DNA of 64,000 nucleotides from an uncultured Erythrobacter sp. (GTDB taxonomy: Bacteria; Pseudomonadota; Alphaproteobacteria; Sphingomonadales; Sphingomonadaceae). The stretch spans positions 1,326,501 to 1,390,500 of the forward strand of contig CANMTU010000001.1 in the NCBI GenBank assembly GCA_947501005.1. The letters are read 5' to 3'. The stretch's first letter is position 1; each line of letters begins with the position of its first letter. Both the position numbers and the translations under genes were made by a program. This document shows positions 1 to 7,874 of this stretch, piece after piece. A model generated the notes under the pieces. That model searched no databases. It saw nothing but the letters and a program-made list of their open reading frames with translations, and was not told the origin of the DNA.

Positions 1-568
1 CGAAGGCCAGTCCGCTGAACGCCTGCGCCACTTCCGGCCCGCCGGTGAAGACGGCGCATTCGTCAGGCGTGTAGAATTCCTCGACCAGTTCGCGCAACGC
101 CTCGCTGGTCTTTTCGGTGAACTCGCTCGGCTTGATCATCGCACGGTTGCCGGCGGCGAAGACCTGCATCAACGGCCCGAAGGTCAGGTTGACGGGGAAG
201 TTCCACGGGCTGAGAATGCCGATCACGCCCTTCGGTTCGTAGCGCACCTCGGCCTTCGCGCCCAGCAGGGCGAGCGGGAATTGCAGGCCGCGTTTTTCGG
301 GTCTGGCCCAACCTTCCAGATGTTTGAGACAGTATTTGCCGAAATTGACCGTGCCCTCGATATCGGTCTTCATCGACTGGTAGGGCGAACGGCTGCCGAA
401 ATCCTCCGCCATCGCGGTGCACAACCTGTCCGCATGGTCGGTCAGGAGCTTGATCGCCCGCTCTATCCGGTCCCGCCGCAGCGCCATCGGTTCGGGGCGC
501 ATCTGGTGATGGGCGGCGCGCTGCCGTTTGAGCACGGCTTCCATCTCGTTCGTCCGGTCGTCTGCCAT
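1..568 (-). CDS. Coniferyl-aldehyde-type dehydrogenase, N-terminal part (runs off left edge)
   Basis: This is the first 189 codons of an NAD(P)-dependent aldehyde dehydrogenase, read from the minus strand; the rest lies left of position 1. The N-terminal half of the ALDH fold is clear: SPWNFPV at residues 120-126 (active-site and cofactor region) and KPSE at 146-149 (NADP/NAD ribose contact). The order of blocks and the start resemble the coniferyl aldehyde dehydrogenase (CalB-like) branch, which oxidises aromatic or fatty aldehydes; the substrate is inferred from family resemblance only. The catalytic Cys and Glu are outside the window. ATG codons at 580, 571 and 568 are all in frame; I give 568 as the shortest. 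It is divergent from the thiolase gene, with about 100 bp between them. Confidence 0.85.
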   Translation of the reverse strand, partial: MADDRTNEMEAVLKRQRAAHHQMRPEPMALRRDRIERAIKLLTDHADRLCTAMAEDFGSRSPYQSMKTDIEGTVNFGKYCLKHLEGWARPEKRGLQFPLALLGAKAEVRYEPKGVIGILSPWNFPVNLTFGPLMQVFAAGNRAMIKPSEFTEKTSEALRELVEEFYTPDECAVFTGGPEVAQAFSGLAF

Positions 569-672
569 CATCGTCTCCATTTGCTTTCGCGGGGGTGGCT
601 GCTTAGATCGTGCGCCTTATCCCGTGTCGCCCCTGGCGATACGCGTTTCACGGAACAAGGACCAGCACAAGC

Positions 673-1869
673 ATGACCCAGTTTGCCGCCAACGATCCCA
701 TCGTCATCCTCTCCTACGCCCGCACCCCGATGGGCGGGATGCAGGGCGCCCTGTCCGATGCGTCGGCGACCGATCTCGGGGCGACGGCGGTGAAGGCTGC
801 GGTCGAGCGTTCGGGCGTGCCGGTCGACAAGTTCGACCGCACCTATATGGGCTGCGTCCTGCCCGCCGGCCTCGGCCAGGCACCGGCCCGGCAGGCGAGC
901 ATCAAGGCCGGCCTGCCGAAATCGGTCCAGGCGACGACGGTGAACAAGGTTTGCGGCAGCGGCATGCAGACGGTCATCATGGGCGCCGAGGCGCTGGCCA
1001 GCGGGACGGTCGACTATGTCGTCGCCGGCGGGATGGAAAGCATGACCAACGCGCCGTATCTCCTCAAGAAGCACCGCTCGGGCGCGCGGCTGGGCCACGA
1101 TACCGCCTACGATCACATGTTCCTCGACGGGCTGGAGGATGCCTACGAGGAAGGCCGCGCCATGGGCACCTTCGCGCAGGATACGGCCAACGAATACCAG
1201 ATGACGCGCGAGGAGATGGACGAATACTCCATCGAATCCCTGCGCCGCGCCAACGCCGCGATCGAAAGCGGGGCTTTCGCCGACGAGGTCGTGCCCGTCA
1301 CCATGTCGACCCGCGGCGGCGACGTCACCGTCGAGCAGGACGAGCAGCCGGGCCGCGGCAAGCCCGACAAGATCCCTACCCTGCGCCCCGCCTTCGCCAA
1401 GGACGGCACGATCACGGCGGCGACCTCCAGTTCGATCTCGGACGGGGCGGCCGCCGTCGTGCTGACCCGGCAAAGCCTTGCCAGCGACAACGGCCAGCAG
1501 CCGGTCGCCCGCATCGTCGGCCTTGCCGCCCATGCGCAGGAACCGGAAAAATTCACCACCGCACCCATCGGGGCGATCGAGAAGGTCCTCGATCAGGCCG
1601 GATGGAGCGCCGAGGACGTGGATCTGTGGGAAGTGAACGAGGCGTTCGCCTGCGTTGCCATGTTCGCGATGCGCGACATCGGTATCCCGCACGACAAGAT
1701 CAACGTGAACGGCGGCGGCACCGCGCTCGGCCACCCGATCGGCGCCAGTGGTACGCGGATCATCGTCACCCTGCTCAACGCGATGAAGCAGCAGGGCAAG
1801 ACACGCGGCGTCGCCTCGCTCTGCATCGGCGGCGGGGAAGCCACCGCCGTCGCGGTCGAACTGGTCTAA
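673..1869 (+). CDS. Acetyl-CoA C-acetyltransferase (thiolase)
   Basis: A 398-residue thiolase, the usual length for the family. It condenses two acetyl-CoA to acetoacetyl-CoA or runs the reverse, in the cytoplasm. The acylation cysteine is Cys94 in NKVCGSGMQT. The other signatures follow in order: GGMESM, NEAFA, the NGGGTALGHPIGASG block with the catalytic His, and the C-terminal CIGGGEA loop with the second Cys. The ATG at 673 is chosen because the conserved fold begins about ten residues later and an AAGGA-like site lies 12-15 bases upstream; longer open frame upstream lacks family resemblance. It could be the biosynthetic (PhaA/AtoB) enzyme: the gene at the far right end of the window is a 3-hydroxybutyrate dehydrogenase, but no phaB or phaC is nearby, so the pathway is not fixed. 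Confidence 0.93.
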   Translation: MTQFAANDPIVILSYARTPMGGMQGALSDASATDLGATAVKAAVERSGVPVDKFDRTYMGCVLPAGLGQAPARQASIKAGLPKSVQATTVNKVCGSGMQTVIMGAEALASGTVDYVVAGGMESMTNAPYLLKKHRSGARLGHDTAYDHMFLDGLEDAYEEGRAMGTFAQDTANEYQMTREEMDEYSIESLRRANAAIESGAFADEVVPVTMSTRGGDVTVEQDEQPGRGKPDKIPTLRPAFAKDGTITAATSSSISDGAAAVVLTRQSLASDNGQQPVARIVGLAAHAQEPEKFTTAPIGAIEKVLDQAGWSAEDVDLWEVNEAFACVAMFAMRDIGIPHDKINVNGGGTALGHPIGASGTRIIVTLLNAMKQQGKTRGVASLCIGGGEATAVAVELV

Positions 1870-1949
1870 TTCACCGACCTTTGGGCGGGCGCCGGAAAGT
1901 TTTCGCGCCTGCCGGGTTGTGCAAGGCAGAGATCCCTGGAGACGAGACG

Positions 1950-2390
1950 ATGAAACCCCTGATACTCGCCGCGACCTGCCTCGCGCTCGCCGCTTGCGGT
2001 TCGAACGAGGCCGAAGCCCCGGCCGAGGCCGACGTGCAGACCCAGCCCACGCCGATGGCAAGCACCGCCCCCACGGCCACCAGCAGCACGGCCGCCGGAA
2101 CATACGAGATGAAGCTGACCGACGGCACCACCGTTCGCCAACAGCTCAATACGGACGGCAGCTACGCCTATTCGGATCTCGATGGAAACCAGACCGAAGG
2201 CGGTCGGTGGCGCGAACAGGGACGGCAATTGTGCCTCGATCCGCAGGGCGCCGATCCCGAAACCTGCTATACCGGCGGGCAGCCGGATGCGGACGGTTCC
2301 TTCGCCATGACCGATGCGCAGGGCAATCAAATCGGCACAGTTCGAAAAACCGCGAACGTGGGCGGGAACGAAGCGACACCAACCTCGTAA
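1950..2390 (+). CDS. Small hypothetical lipoprotein
   Basis: A 146-residue protein with a lipoprotein signal peptide: charged start, hydrophobic core and the lipobox LALAAC with Cys16 as the acylation site. After a linker rich in Ala, Thr and Pro (residues 20-50), there is a small beta-rich domain beginning around GTYEMKL, with Asp and Gly turns and two Cys (in QLCLD and ETCYT) that could form a disulphide. I do not recognise a named domain; it resembles short Sphingomonadales outer-membrane or periplasmic lipoproteins of unknown role. The start is supported by GGAGACGAG directly upstream. It sits 80 bp behind the thiolase gene and is followed by a strong intrinsic terminator. Confidence 0.75.
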   Translation: MKPLILAATCLALAACGSNEAEAPAEADVQTQPTPMASTAPTATSSTAAGTYEMKLTDGTTVRQQLNTDGSYAYSDLDGNQTEGGRWREQGRQLCLDPQGADPETCYTGGQPDADGSFAMTDAQGNQIGTVRKTANVGGNEATPTS

Positions 2391-2411
2391 CAGGGGTGCT
2401 TCACATCGATG

Positions 2412-2440
2412 AAGGGCGGTCTTTCGGGGCCGCCCTTTTT
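2412..2440 (+). terminator. Rho-independent terminator
   Basis: An 8-bp perfect stem (AAGGGCGG at 2412-2419 with CCGCCCTT at 2430-2437) closes a 10-base loop and runs into five T residues (2436-2440). It lies 20 bases past the stop of the lipoprotein gene and before the convergent SH3 gene ends. It is the clearest intrinsic terminator in the window. Confidence 0.85.
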
Positions 2441-2482
2441 CGTTTCAAGCCCGCAAATCCGCTGGCGTCGGCACCCGGAGGA

Positions 2483-2953
2483 TCAGGGTTCGCCGGGGCC
2501 CCAGAGACGGTCCTGCTCGATATAGCCGCGATATTCGCCGATGGCGATGCGGCACCACCCCTCCTCGCACGCGCCCAGCGATCCGCTTGCGCCGGGTTCG
2601 ACCCGCCATTTGAGGTTTCCGCTCGAGGATGGTTCGTCGCGGATTTCGGCCAGGCCGTTCCCGACCACGATGGCCCCGCGATCCGGGCTGAGCAGGCGCG
2701 AGACGACCCACCCCCTCGTCCCGTCGGGATCCTCGATCAGGCGCCACCCTTCCATGACCCGGATGACCTTCACCGGAAGGCCGGGGCGGTGATAGACCCA
2801 TTCGATCCGGTAATCCGCGCTCGGCCCGACGCGCAGGTTCAGTTCGGTCGCCCGGATGGTGGCCCAATAGGGCACTTCGCGATCCTGCGCGCTGAGACCG
2901 GTCATGACGAACAGCGAGGCGAGGAGAAGGGCGAGGAACCGGATCGTTTTCAT
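2483..2953 (-). CDS. Secreted bacterial SH3-domain protein
   Basis: A 156-residue protein with a Sec signal peptide (MKTIRF, then a hydrophobic run ending near SAQ at about residue 23). The mature part holds two SH3-like units of the SH3_4/SH3b type: one around ATELNLRVGPS, the second around GLAEIRDEPS. Such domains usually bind cell-wall or protein ligands in the periplasm; the partner here is unknown. The ATG at 2953 is preferred over a longer frame from 2989 because it gives a proper signal sequence. A Cys pair (ACEEGWC) is near the C-terminus. The gene is convergent with the lipoprotein gene and divergent from the reductase gene at 3034. Confidence 0.8.
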   Translation of the reverse strand: MKTIRFLALLLASLFVMTGLSAQDREVPYWATIRATELNLRVGPSADYRIEWVYHRPGLPVKVIRVMEGWRLIEDPDGTRGWVVSRLLSPDRGAIVVGNGLAEIRDEPSSSGNLKWRVEPGASGSLGACEEGWCRIAIGEYRGYIEQDRLWGPGEP

Positions 2954-3033
2954 CGCCCGGGTGATAAGCCGGGCGGGCATCGCGGGCAAGCGTGCTTGAC
3001 CGTTTCGGCGATCTGCGCCTAGCGTTTTTCCTT

Positions 3034-4050
3034 ATGAATTCCGCCCCCCAAAACCAGTCGGGCCGGCTCGGCCGTATCCCGCGCGTCACCGTCACCCGTC
3101 ACCTCGAACCGGCGGTGGAGGAGCGCCTGGCGCAACTGTTCGATGCGACGCTGAACCCCGGGGACCGGCCCTACACGTCCGAACGCCTGCGCGAGGCGGT
3201 GCAGACGTGCGACGTTCTCGTACCCACCGTCACCGATACGATCGATGCGGACCTGATCGCGGCGGCAGGGCCGGACCTGCGGCTCATCGCCAGCTTCGGT
3301 GCGGGTACCGACCATATCGACTTGGATGCCGCAGCCAAGCGCAAGATCATCGTCACCAACACGCCGAGCGTCTTTACCGACGACACCGCCGACCTCGCCA
3401 TGGCGATGATCATCGGCGTCCCGCGCCGGGTGCGCGAGGGGGTGGAACTGGTGCGCAGCGGGGAATGGAGCGGTTGGGCGCCCACCGCGCTGCTTGGCCG
3501 CAAGCTTGCCGGCAAGACGCTCGGCATCGTCGGCATGGGGCGCATCGGGCAAGCGGTCGCCCACCGGGCCCGGGCCCTCGGCCTGGAGATCGCCTATCAC
3601 AACCGCAAGCGCCTGCCCGAGGCGGTGGAGCGGATGTTCGGCGCCACCTATTGCGAAAGCCTCGACGATCTGGTGCGAAGCGCCGACATCCTTACCCTGC
3701 ACAGCCCCGCCAATGCCGGCAGCCTGCGCATGATCGATGCGCGGCGGCTGAGCTTGATGAAACCGGGGTCGAGCCTGGTGAACACCGCGCGCGGCGATCT
3801 CGTCGATCAGGAGGCGCTGATCGCTGCGCTTGAAAGCGGGCACCTCGCCGGTGCCGGGCTGGACGTCTATCCCGACGAACCCCAGGTCGATCCGCGCCTG
3901 ATCCGGCATCCGAACGTGATGACCCTGCCCCATATCGGCAGCGCGACCCGCGAAGGGCGCGAGGATTCGGGCATGAAGGTGATCGCCAATATCCGCATGT
4001 GGGCCGACGGGCACCGCCCGCCCGACCAGGTGCTGAGCGGGCTGGCCTAG
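3034..4050 (+). CDS. D-2-hydroxyacid dehydrogenase, glyoxylate/hydroxypyruvate reductase type
   Basis: A 338-residue NAD(P)-dependent D-2-hydroxyacid dehydrogenase. The Rossmann glycine motif is GMGRIGQAV at 167-175. The catalytic triad is readable as Arg253 (NTARGDLVD), Glu282 (DVYPDEP) and His300 (LPHIGSAT). The NRKR after the second strand (near residue 190) would suit NADP. Family resemblance is to GyaR-like glyoxylate reductases. The ATG at 3034 is preferred over the longer frame from 2992. The stop TAG (4048-4050) overlaps the stop of the convergent acetyltransferase by three bases, so the two genes share the bases CTAG with no room for a terminator. Confidence 0.88.
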   Translation: MNSAPQNQSGRLGRIPRVTVTRHLEPAVEERLAQLFDATLNPGDRPYTSERLREAVQTCDVLVPTVTDTIDADLIAAAGPDLRLIASFGAGTDHIDLDAAAKRKIIVTNTPSVFTDDTADLAMAMIIGVPRRVREGVELVRSGEWSGWAPTALLGRKLAGKTLGIVGMGRIGQAVAHRARALGLEIAYHNRKRLPEAVERMFGATYCESLDDLVRSADILTLHSPANAGSLRMIDARRLSLMKPGSSLVNTARGDLVDQEALIAALESGHLAGAGLDVYPDEPQVDPRLIRHPNVMTLPHIGSATREGREDSGMKVIANIRMWADGHRPPDQVLSGLA

Positions 4051-4508
4051 GGGCGCAGCGAACGTTCGTAGAAGATGTTGAAAGCGCTCGGCGTGTAACC
4101 GCCGAACGCTCCGCACCGGGCAAATCCGTTTCGCATGTAGAGCCGGTTCGCCGCCTCGAAAACCGGACCGGTTCCGGTTTCCAGCAGCAGGCGACGATAT
4201 CCGCGCCCCGCCGCAGTGCGAGCGACGTGGTCGAGCAGGGCCTGCCCGACCCCGCGCCGGAGGGCATGGTCGGCCGTGCGCATCGCCTTGATCTCGCCTT
4301 CATGCGCCGACAGCGCTTTCAGCGCGCAGACGCCAAGCAGCCCGTCGTCGCCCCGCAAGGCGAAGATCGGGATGCCTGCGTCGCTCAGTCCCTCCAGATC
4401 GAGCGCGAAGGAGGTTCCAGGTGGCGAGGCATCGAACATCCGCCGCTGGTGCAGCGAGAGCAGAGCGCGAACGTCCGGTTCGGCAATGCTCGCGATGCCG
4501 ACGGCCAA
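4047..4508 (-). CDS. GNAT-family N-acetyltransferase
   Basis: A 153-residue single-domain GNAT acetyltransferase. The acetyl-CoA loop is in the middle (RTADHALRRGVGQALLDHV, with the Arg/Gly-rich turn), followed by RLLLETG and the typical C-terminal ANRLYMRNGF segment. The substrate cannot be told. The likely start is TTG at 4508, two bases past the stop of the upstream flavoprotein gene, which suggests translational coupling. The family's N-terminal helix (about residues 8-25) is retained only with this start; the first in-frame ATG would remove 23 residues. Confidence 0.78.
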   Translation of the reverse strand: MAVGIASIAEPDVRALLSLHQRRMFDASPPGTSFALDLEGLSDAGIPIFALRGDDGLLGVCALKALSAHEGEIKAMRTADHALRRGVGQALLDHVARTAAGRGYRRLLLETGTGPVFEAANRLYMRNGFARCGAFGGYTPSAFNIFYERSLRP

Positions 4509-4509
4509 C

Positions 4510-5916
4510 TCAATCCCCGGTCAGGATGCGCTCGACCAGTTCCCGCACCGTCGGCGTGTAGTTGTTCGAATAGAACGGGTCCTGCTTGAAGCGGTAGGCC
4601 GCGTGGCCGGCGAAGGACAGGTTCTCGTCTGGATCGCCGCCATGCGCGATGTCCTGCAGGGTTTTCTGGATGCAGAAGCTGCGCGGATCGGCGAGCCGAC
4701 CGGTGGTGTGGTTGTCATGATCCTTCCAGCTCGAGAACTGGCAGTGCGAGAGGCAGCCCATGCAGGCCTGCTGATCGGCGCGGATCTGCTCGGCACTGGC
4801 GGGCGTGGTGAAGACCACCGTATCGTCGGGCGTCTTGAGCGCTTCGGTGAAGCCCTCGTGCACCCAGGCCTGCGCCTTGCGCTGATCGCCGGGATGGACG
4901 TAGAAATACTTGGCCTTGCCGTGATCGGCGAGCGGGATCGTGCCCGCCTCTTCTTCGCGCTTGAAAATGGGAATCTGCCGCTCGCTGCGATGCATCAGGT
5001 CGTAGAGGAACGGCGTCTTGACCGCGCTGGAGTAGAAACCGGTGGGCGAGAACTTGTGCAACAGCACGTCGCCCGGTTCGACCGTGCGCAGCATGTCCTT
5101 CCACACCTGCGGGATCGGGCTTTCTTCCGTCAGCAGCGGGCGAGTGCCGAACTGGAAGGCGATCTTGCCGAGCTCGGGATTGTCGATCCAGTCGTTGAAT
5201 TCGCGCAGGAACCACACCCCGCCCGCCATGACGATGGCTGTCTCTTCCGACACGCCCTCGGCCCGCATCGTGTCGCGCAGGGCCTTCACGCGGGGATAGG
5301 GATCTTCCGGGCTGCGCGGATCCTCGGCATTGGAAAGGCCGTTATGCCCGCCCGCCAGCCATGGATCCTCGTAGACCACCGCAGCCATCAGTTCGGGAAC
5401 CCTGGAATAGCTGCGCTTCCACAAAGCGCGAAACGCCCGGGCCGAGCTGACGATCGGCAGATAGTGCACGTTGTACTTCGCCGCGATCTCCGCCAGCTTG
5501 TAGGGCATTCCCGCCCCGCAGGTGACGCCGGTGACGAGGCCGGGGCAGTTTTCAAGCACGCCTTCGAGCACCTGCTGCGCCCCGCCCATTTCCCACAACA
5601 CGTTGATGTTGATCGCACCGCGTCCGCCAGCAATCTCGTGCGCCAGCTTCACCTGCGTGGTCGCGCCGTCGATAGCATAGCGGATGAGCTGCTCGAACCG
5701 CTCCACCCGGGTGGCTTGCGGATAGACCTGCGGGATGGGGTTTCCGTCCTCGTCGTAGCTGTCGGCGTTGACCGCGCTCACCGTGCCGATGCCGCCCGCC
5801 GCCGCCCAGGCGCCGGAACTGGCGTGATTGGTGGCCGACACGCCCTTGCCGCCTTCGACCAGCGGCCACACTTCGCGGCCGCCATACATGATCGGACTGA
5901 GACCCTTGAAACTCAT
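4510..5916 (-). CDS. Nitronate monooxygenase-family flavin oxidoreductase with C-terminal cysteine cluster
   Basis: A 468-residue TIM-barrel flavoprotein of the 2-nitropropane dioxygenase/nitronate monooxygenase family (COG2070). Family marks include SATNHASSGAWAAAGGIGT at the N-terminus, GVTCGAGMP near 130-137, LAGGHNG at 188-192 (position of the family's active-site His) and the FGTRPL phosphate loop near 256-261. The protein is about 100 residues longer than the simple enzymes. The extra part carries Cys385, Cys388, Cys392 and Cys415, spaced CX2CX3CX22C, which looks like a metal or iron-sulfur site. The start ATG at 5916 has GAGGAAGAAAG upstream. Function as a true nitronate oxidase is not shown; an NAD(P)H-dependent reductase role is as likely. 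Confidence 0.82.
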   Translation of the reverse strand: MSFKGLSPIMYGGREVWPLVEGGKGVSATNHASSGAWAAAGGIGTVSAVNADSYDEDGNPIPQVYPQATRVERFEQLIRYAIDGATTQVKLAHEIAGGRGAININVLWEMGGAQQVLEGVLENCPGLVTGVTCGAGMPYKLAEIAAKYNVHYLPIVSSARAFRALWKRSYSRVPELMAAVVYEDPWLAGGHNGLSNAEDPRSPEDPYPRVKALRDTMRAEGVSEETAIVMAGGVWFLREFNDWIDNPELGKIAFQFGTRPLLTEESPIPQVWKDMLRTVEPGDVLLHKFSPTGFYSSAVKTPFLYDLMHRSERQIPIFKREEEAGTIPLADHGKAKYFYVHPGDQRKAQAWVHEGFTEALKTPDDTVVFTTPASAEQIRADQQACMGCLSHCQFSSWKDHDNHTTGRLADPRSFCIQKTLQDIAHGGDPDENLSFAGHAAYRFKQDPFYSNNYTPTVRELVERILTGD

Positions 5917-5954
5917 CGTATTCTTTCTTCCTCACCCGCCCATGCGGCGGTTGG

Positions 5955-6674
5955 TCAGCCGGCCTGCGGATTGTCGCTGCGGCAGGGTTTGATGTCTTGC
6001 GGTGCAGGCCTGTTAGCGCCTGCCTTGAACTGTGCATAGTAGCCCGACAATTGCGGCGCATCCCTGAACGCCACCAGTTCGTAGCCTGCCTGCTTGAATT
6101 CGCACGACAGCAGCAGGGGATCGATCCCGTGTTGGTCGGTCGGCCGGTCGATATCGACCACGATCACCTGCCCGCCCTCTTCCAGCGACGGCCACAGCCG
6201 CCACAGGAACTCGTAAGGCTGCGCGATCTCGTGGTACATGTGCACCATGAACACGCGGTCGAAACTTTCCGTCGGCAGTTTGGGATCGCCCGGACTGCCT
6301 TCGCGGATGGAGATGTTCTCCAACCGCTCGCGTTCCACCCGGCGGGCGAGCCGGTCGAGCGCGTCGCGGTCGATATCCTGCGCCAGGACGCGCCCCTCGG
6401 GGCCGACCCGCTCCGACAGGCGGACGGTGTAATAGCCGTTGCCCGCACCGATATCGGCGACTGTCATGCCGGGGCGGATATCGGCGAAGTCCATCACCGT
6501 CTGCGCTTCGCCCCGGCTGTCGCGCTGGTCCTCGGTGGAGAACTGGTTCGAGCCCAGCCCCGATACCGGGCGGTCGGGCGGGGGGAAATCCATGCTTTCG
6601 GTGGAACCGGCATCCGGCGCGTTGCACGCGGCAAGAAGAGCGCACGACAATATCGCCGCGCCGGGCCGGATCAC
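5955..6674 (-). CDS. Class I SAM methyltransferase with lipoprotein signal
   Basis: A 239-residue protein with a class I methyltransferase core: motif I is DIGAGNGYYTV and is followed by an acidic strand end (AQDIDRDAL), FDRVFMVHMYHEI and a VDIDRP segment. Unexpectedly it starts with a signal peptide and a lipobox, LLAAC, with Cys17 as the likely lipid-bearing residue, so the protein would be outside the cytoplasm, where SAM is not expected. The GTG start at 6674 overlaps the prfB stop as GTGA, so it is translationally coupled to RF2. The open frame extends upstream to 6851 but that part is the shadow of prfB. Substrate is unknown. The C-terminal region near residues 200-230 shows no known domain. 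Confidence 0.72.
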   Translation of the reverse strand: MIRPGAAILSCALLAACNAPDAGSTESMDFPPPDRPVSGLGSNQFSTEDQRDSRGEAQTVMDFADIRPGMTVADIGAGNGYYTVRLSERVGPEGRVLAQDIDRDALDRLARRVERERLENISIREGSPGDPKLPTESFDRVFMVHMYHEIAQPYEFLWRLWPSLEEGGQVIVVDIDRPTDQHGIDPLLLSCEFKQAGYELVAFRDAPQLSGYYAQFKAGANRPAPQDIKPCRSDNPQAG

Positions 6675-7798
6675 TCGACGTCCTCCACCTCGACCGTCTC
6701 GCCCGTCACCCGCTGCGCCAGCGCGGCGGAGATGAACGGATCGAGCTCGCCGTCGAGCACATCGTCGGGCGTCGGCGAGGTAACACCGGTGCGCAGGTCC
6801 TTGACCATCTGATAGGGCTGGAGGACGTAGCTCCTGATCTGGTGACCCCACCCGATCTCGGTCTTGCTTTCGTATTCGCTGCCTGCCGCCGCCTCGCGCG
6901 CGGCCATCTCGCGCTCGAACAGCCGTGCCTTCAGCATGTTCATGGCGGTGGCGCGGTTCTTGTGCTGGCTGCGGTCGTTCTGGCTGGCGACGACGATGCC
7001 GGTGGGCTGGTGGGTGATGCGCACGGCGGAATCGGTGGTGTTCACGTGCTGCCCACCTGCGCCGCTTGCCCGGTAGGTATCGATTTTGAGGTCGGCGGGG
7101 TTGATCTCGATATCGATATCGTCGTCGATCACCGGATAGACCCAGACCGAGCTGAAACTGGTGTGGCGCCGCGCGCTGCTGTCATAGGGGCTGATGCGGA
7201 CGAGGCGGTGCACCCCGCTTTCGGTCTTGGCATAGCCATAGGCGTTCTCGCCCTTGAGCAGCAGGGTCGCGCCCTTGATGCCGGCCTGGTCGCCCGCCTG
7301 GTACTCGACCGTCTCGACCTTGAAGCCGCGCCGTTCGGCCCAACGGGCATACATGCGGAACAGCATTTCCGCCCAGTCCTGACTTTCGGTGCCGCCCGCG
7401 CCGGCATGGATTTCGAGATAAGTATCGTTCCCGTCGGCCTCGCCCGAAAGCAGCGCCTGCACCTTGTCGCTATCGGCCCGGTCGGCTAGCCGCTGGAGCG
7501 TGGCGATCCCTTCGTTCGCGACCTCGACATCGCCCTCTTCCTCACCCATTTCGACGAATTCGATGGCGTCCGACATCTCGCTCTCGATCTCGCGCACGGT
7601 CTTGATCGCCGTTTCGAGGCGCTTCTGTTCCTGCGTGATCGCCTGCGCTTCCTTGGGGTCGTTCCACAGGTTGGGATCCTGGACCCGCGCATCGAGCTCG
7701 TCCAAACGGCGCAGCGCCCGGTCCCAGTCGAGCGACTGCCGCACCAGCGCCAGCGCTGCCTCGATACGGTCGATATTGGCCTGCCCTTCGGCACGCAT
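6671..7798 (-). CDS. prfB: Peptide chain release factor 2
   Basis: A 375-residue RF2 that ends translation at UGA and UAA codons. The peptidyl-transferase-centre GGQ is at residues 248-250 (in GAGGQHVNTT). The stop-recognition tripeptide appears as SPY at 203-205 where E. coli has SPF; I recall SPY as common in alphaproteobacterial RF2. The N-terminal coding region reads through with no in-frame stop, so there is no programmed +1 frameshift of the E. coli kind. The ATG at 7798 follows a GAGGA sequence. PBP1A lies 76 bp upstream on the same strand and the methyltransferase gene overlaps its stop. Confidence 0.96.
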   Translation of the reverse strand: MRAEGQANIDRIEAALALVRQSLDWDRALRRLDELDARVQDPNLWNDPKEAQAITQEQKRLETAIKTVREIESEMSDAIEFVEMGEEEGDVEVANEGIATLQRLADRADSDKVQALLSGEADGNDTYLEIHAGAGGTESQDWAEMLFRMYARWAERRGFKVETVEYQAGDQAGIKGATLLLKGENAYGYAKTESGVHRLVRISPYDSSARRHTSFSSVWVYPVIDDDIDIEINPADLKIDTYRASGAGGQHVNTTDSAVRITHQPTGIVVASQNDRSQHKNRATAMNMLKARLFEREMAAREAAAGSEYESKTEIGWGHQIRSYVLQPYQMVKDLRTGVTSPTPDDVLDGELDPFISAALAQRVTGETVEVEDVE

Positions 7799-7874
7799 GC
7801 GAAGATCCTCTCGATTGCTGGAGCCGTTCACCTAATGGGCGCCGGCGGTTTGTAAAGCCGTGCGGCGGGCGGCC

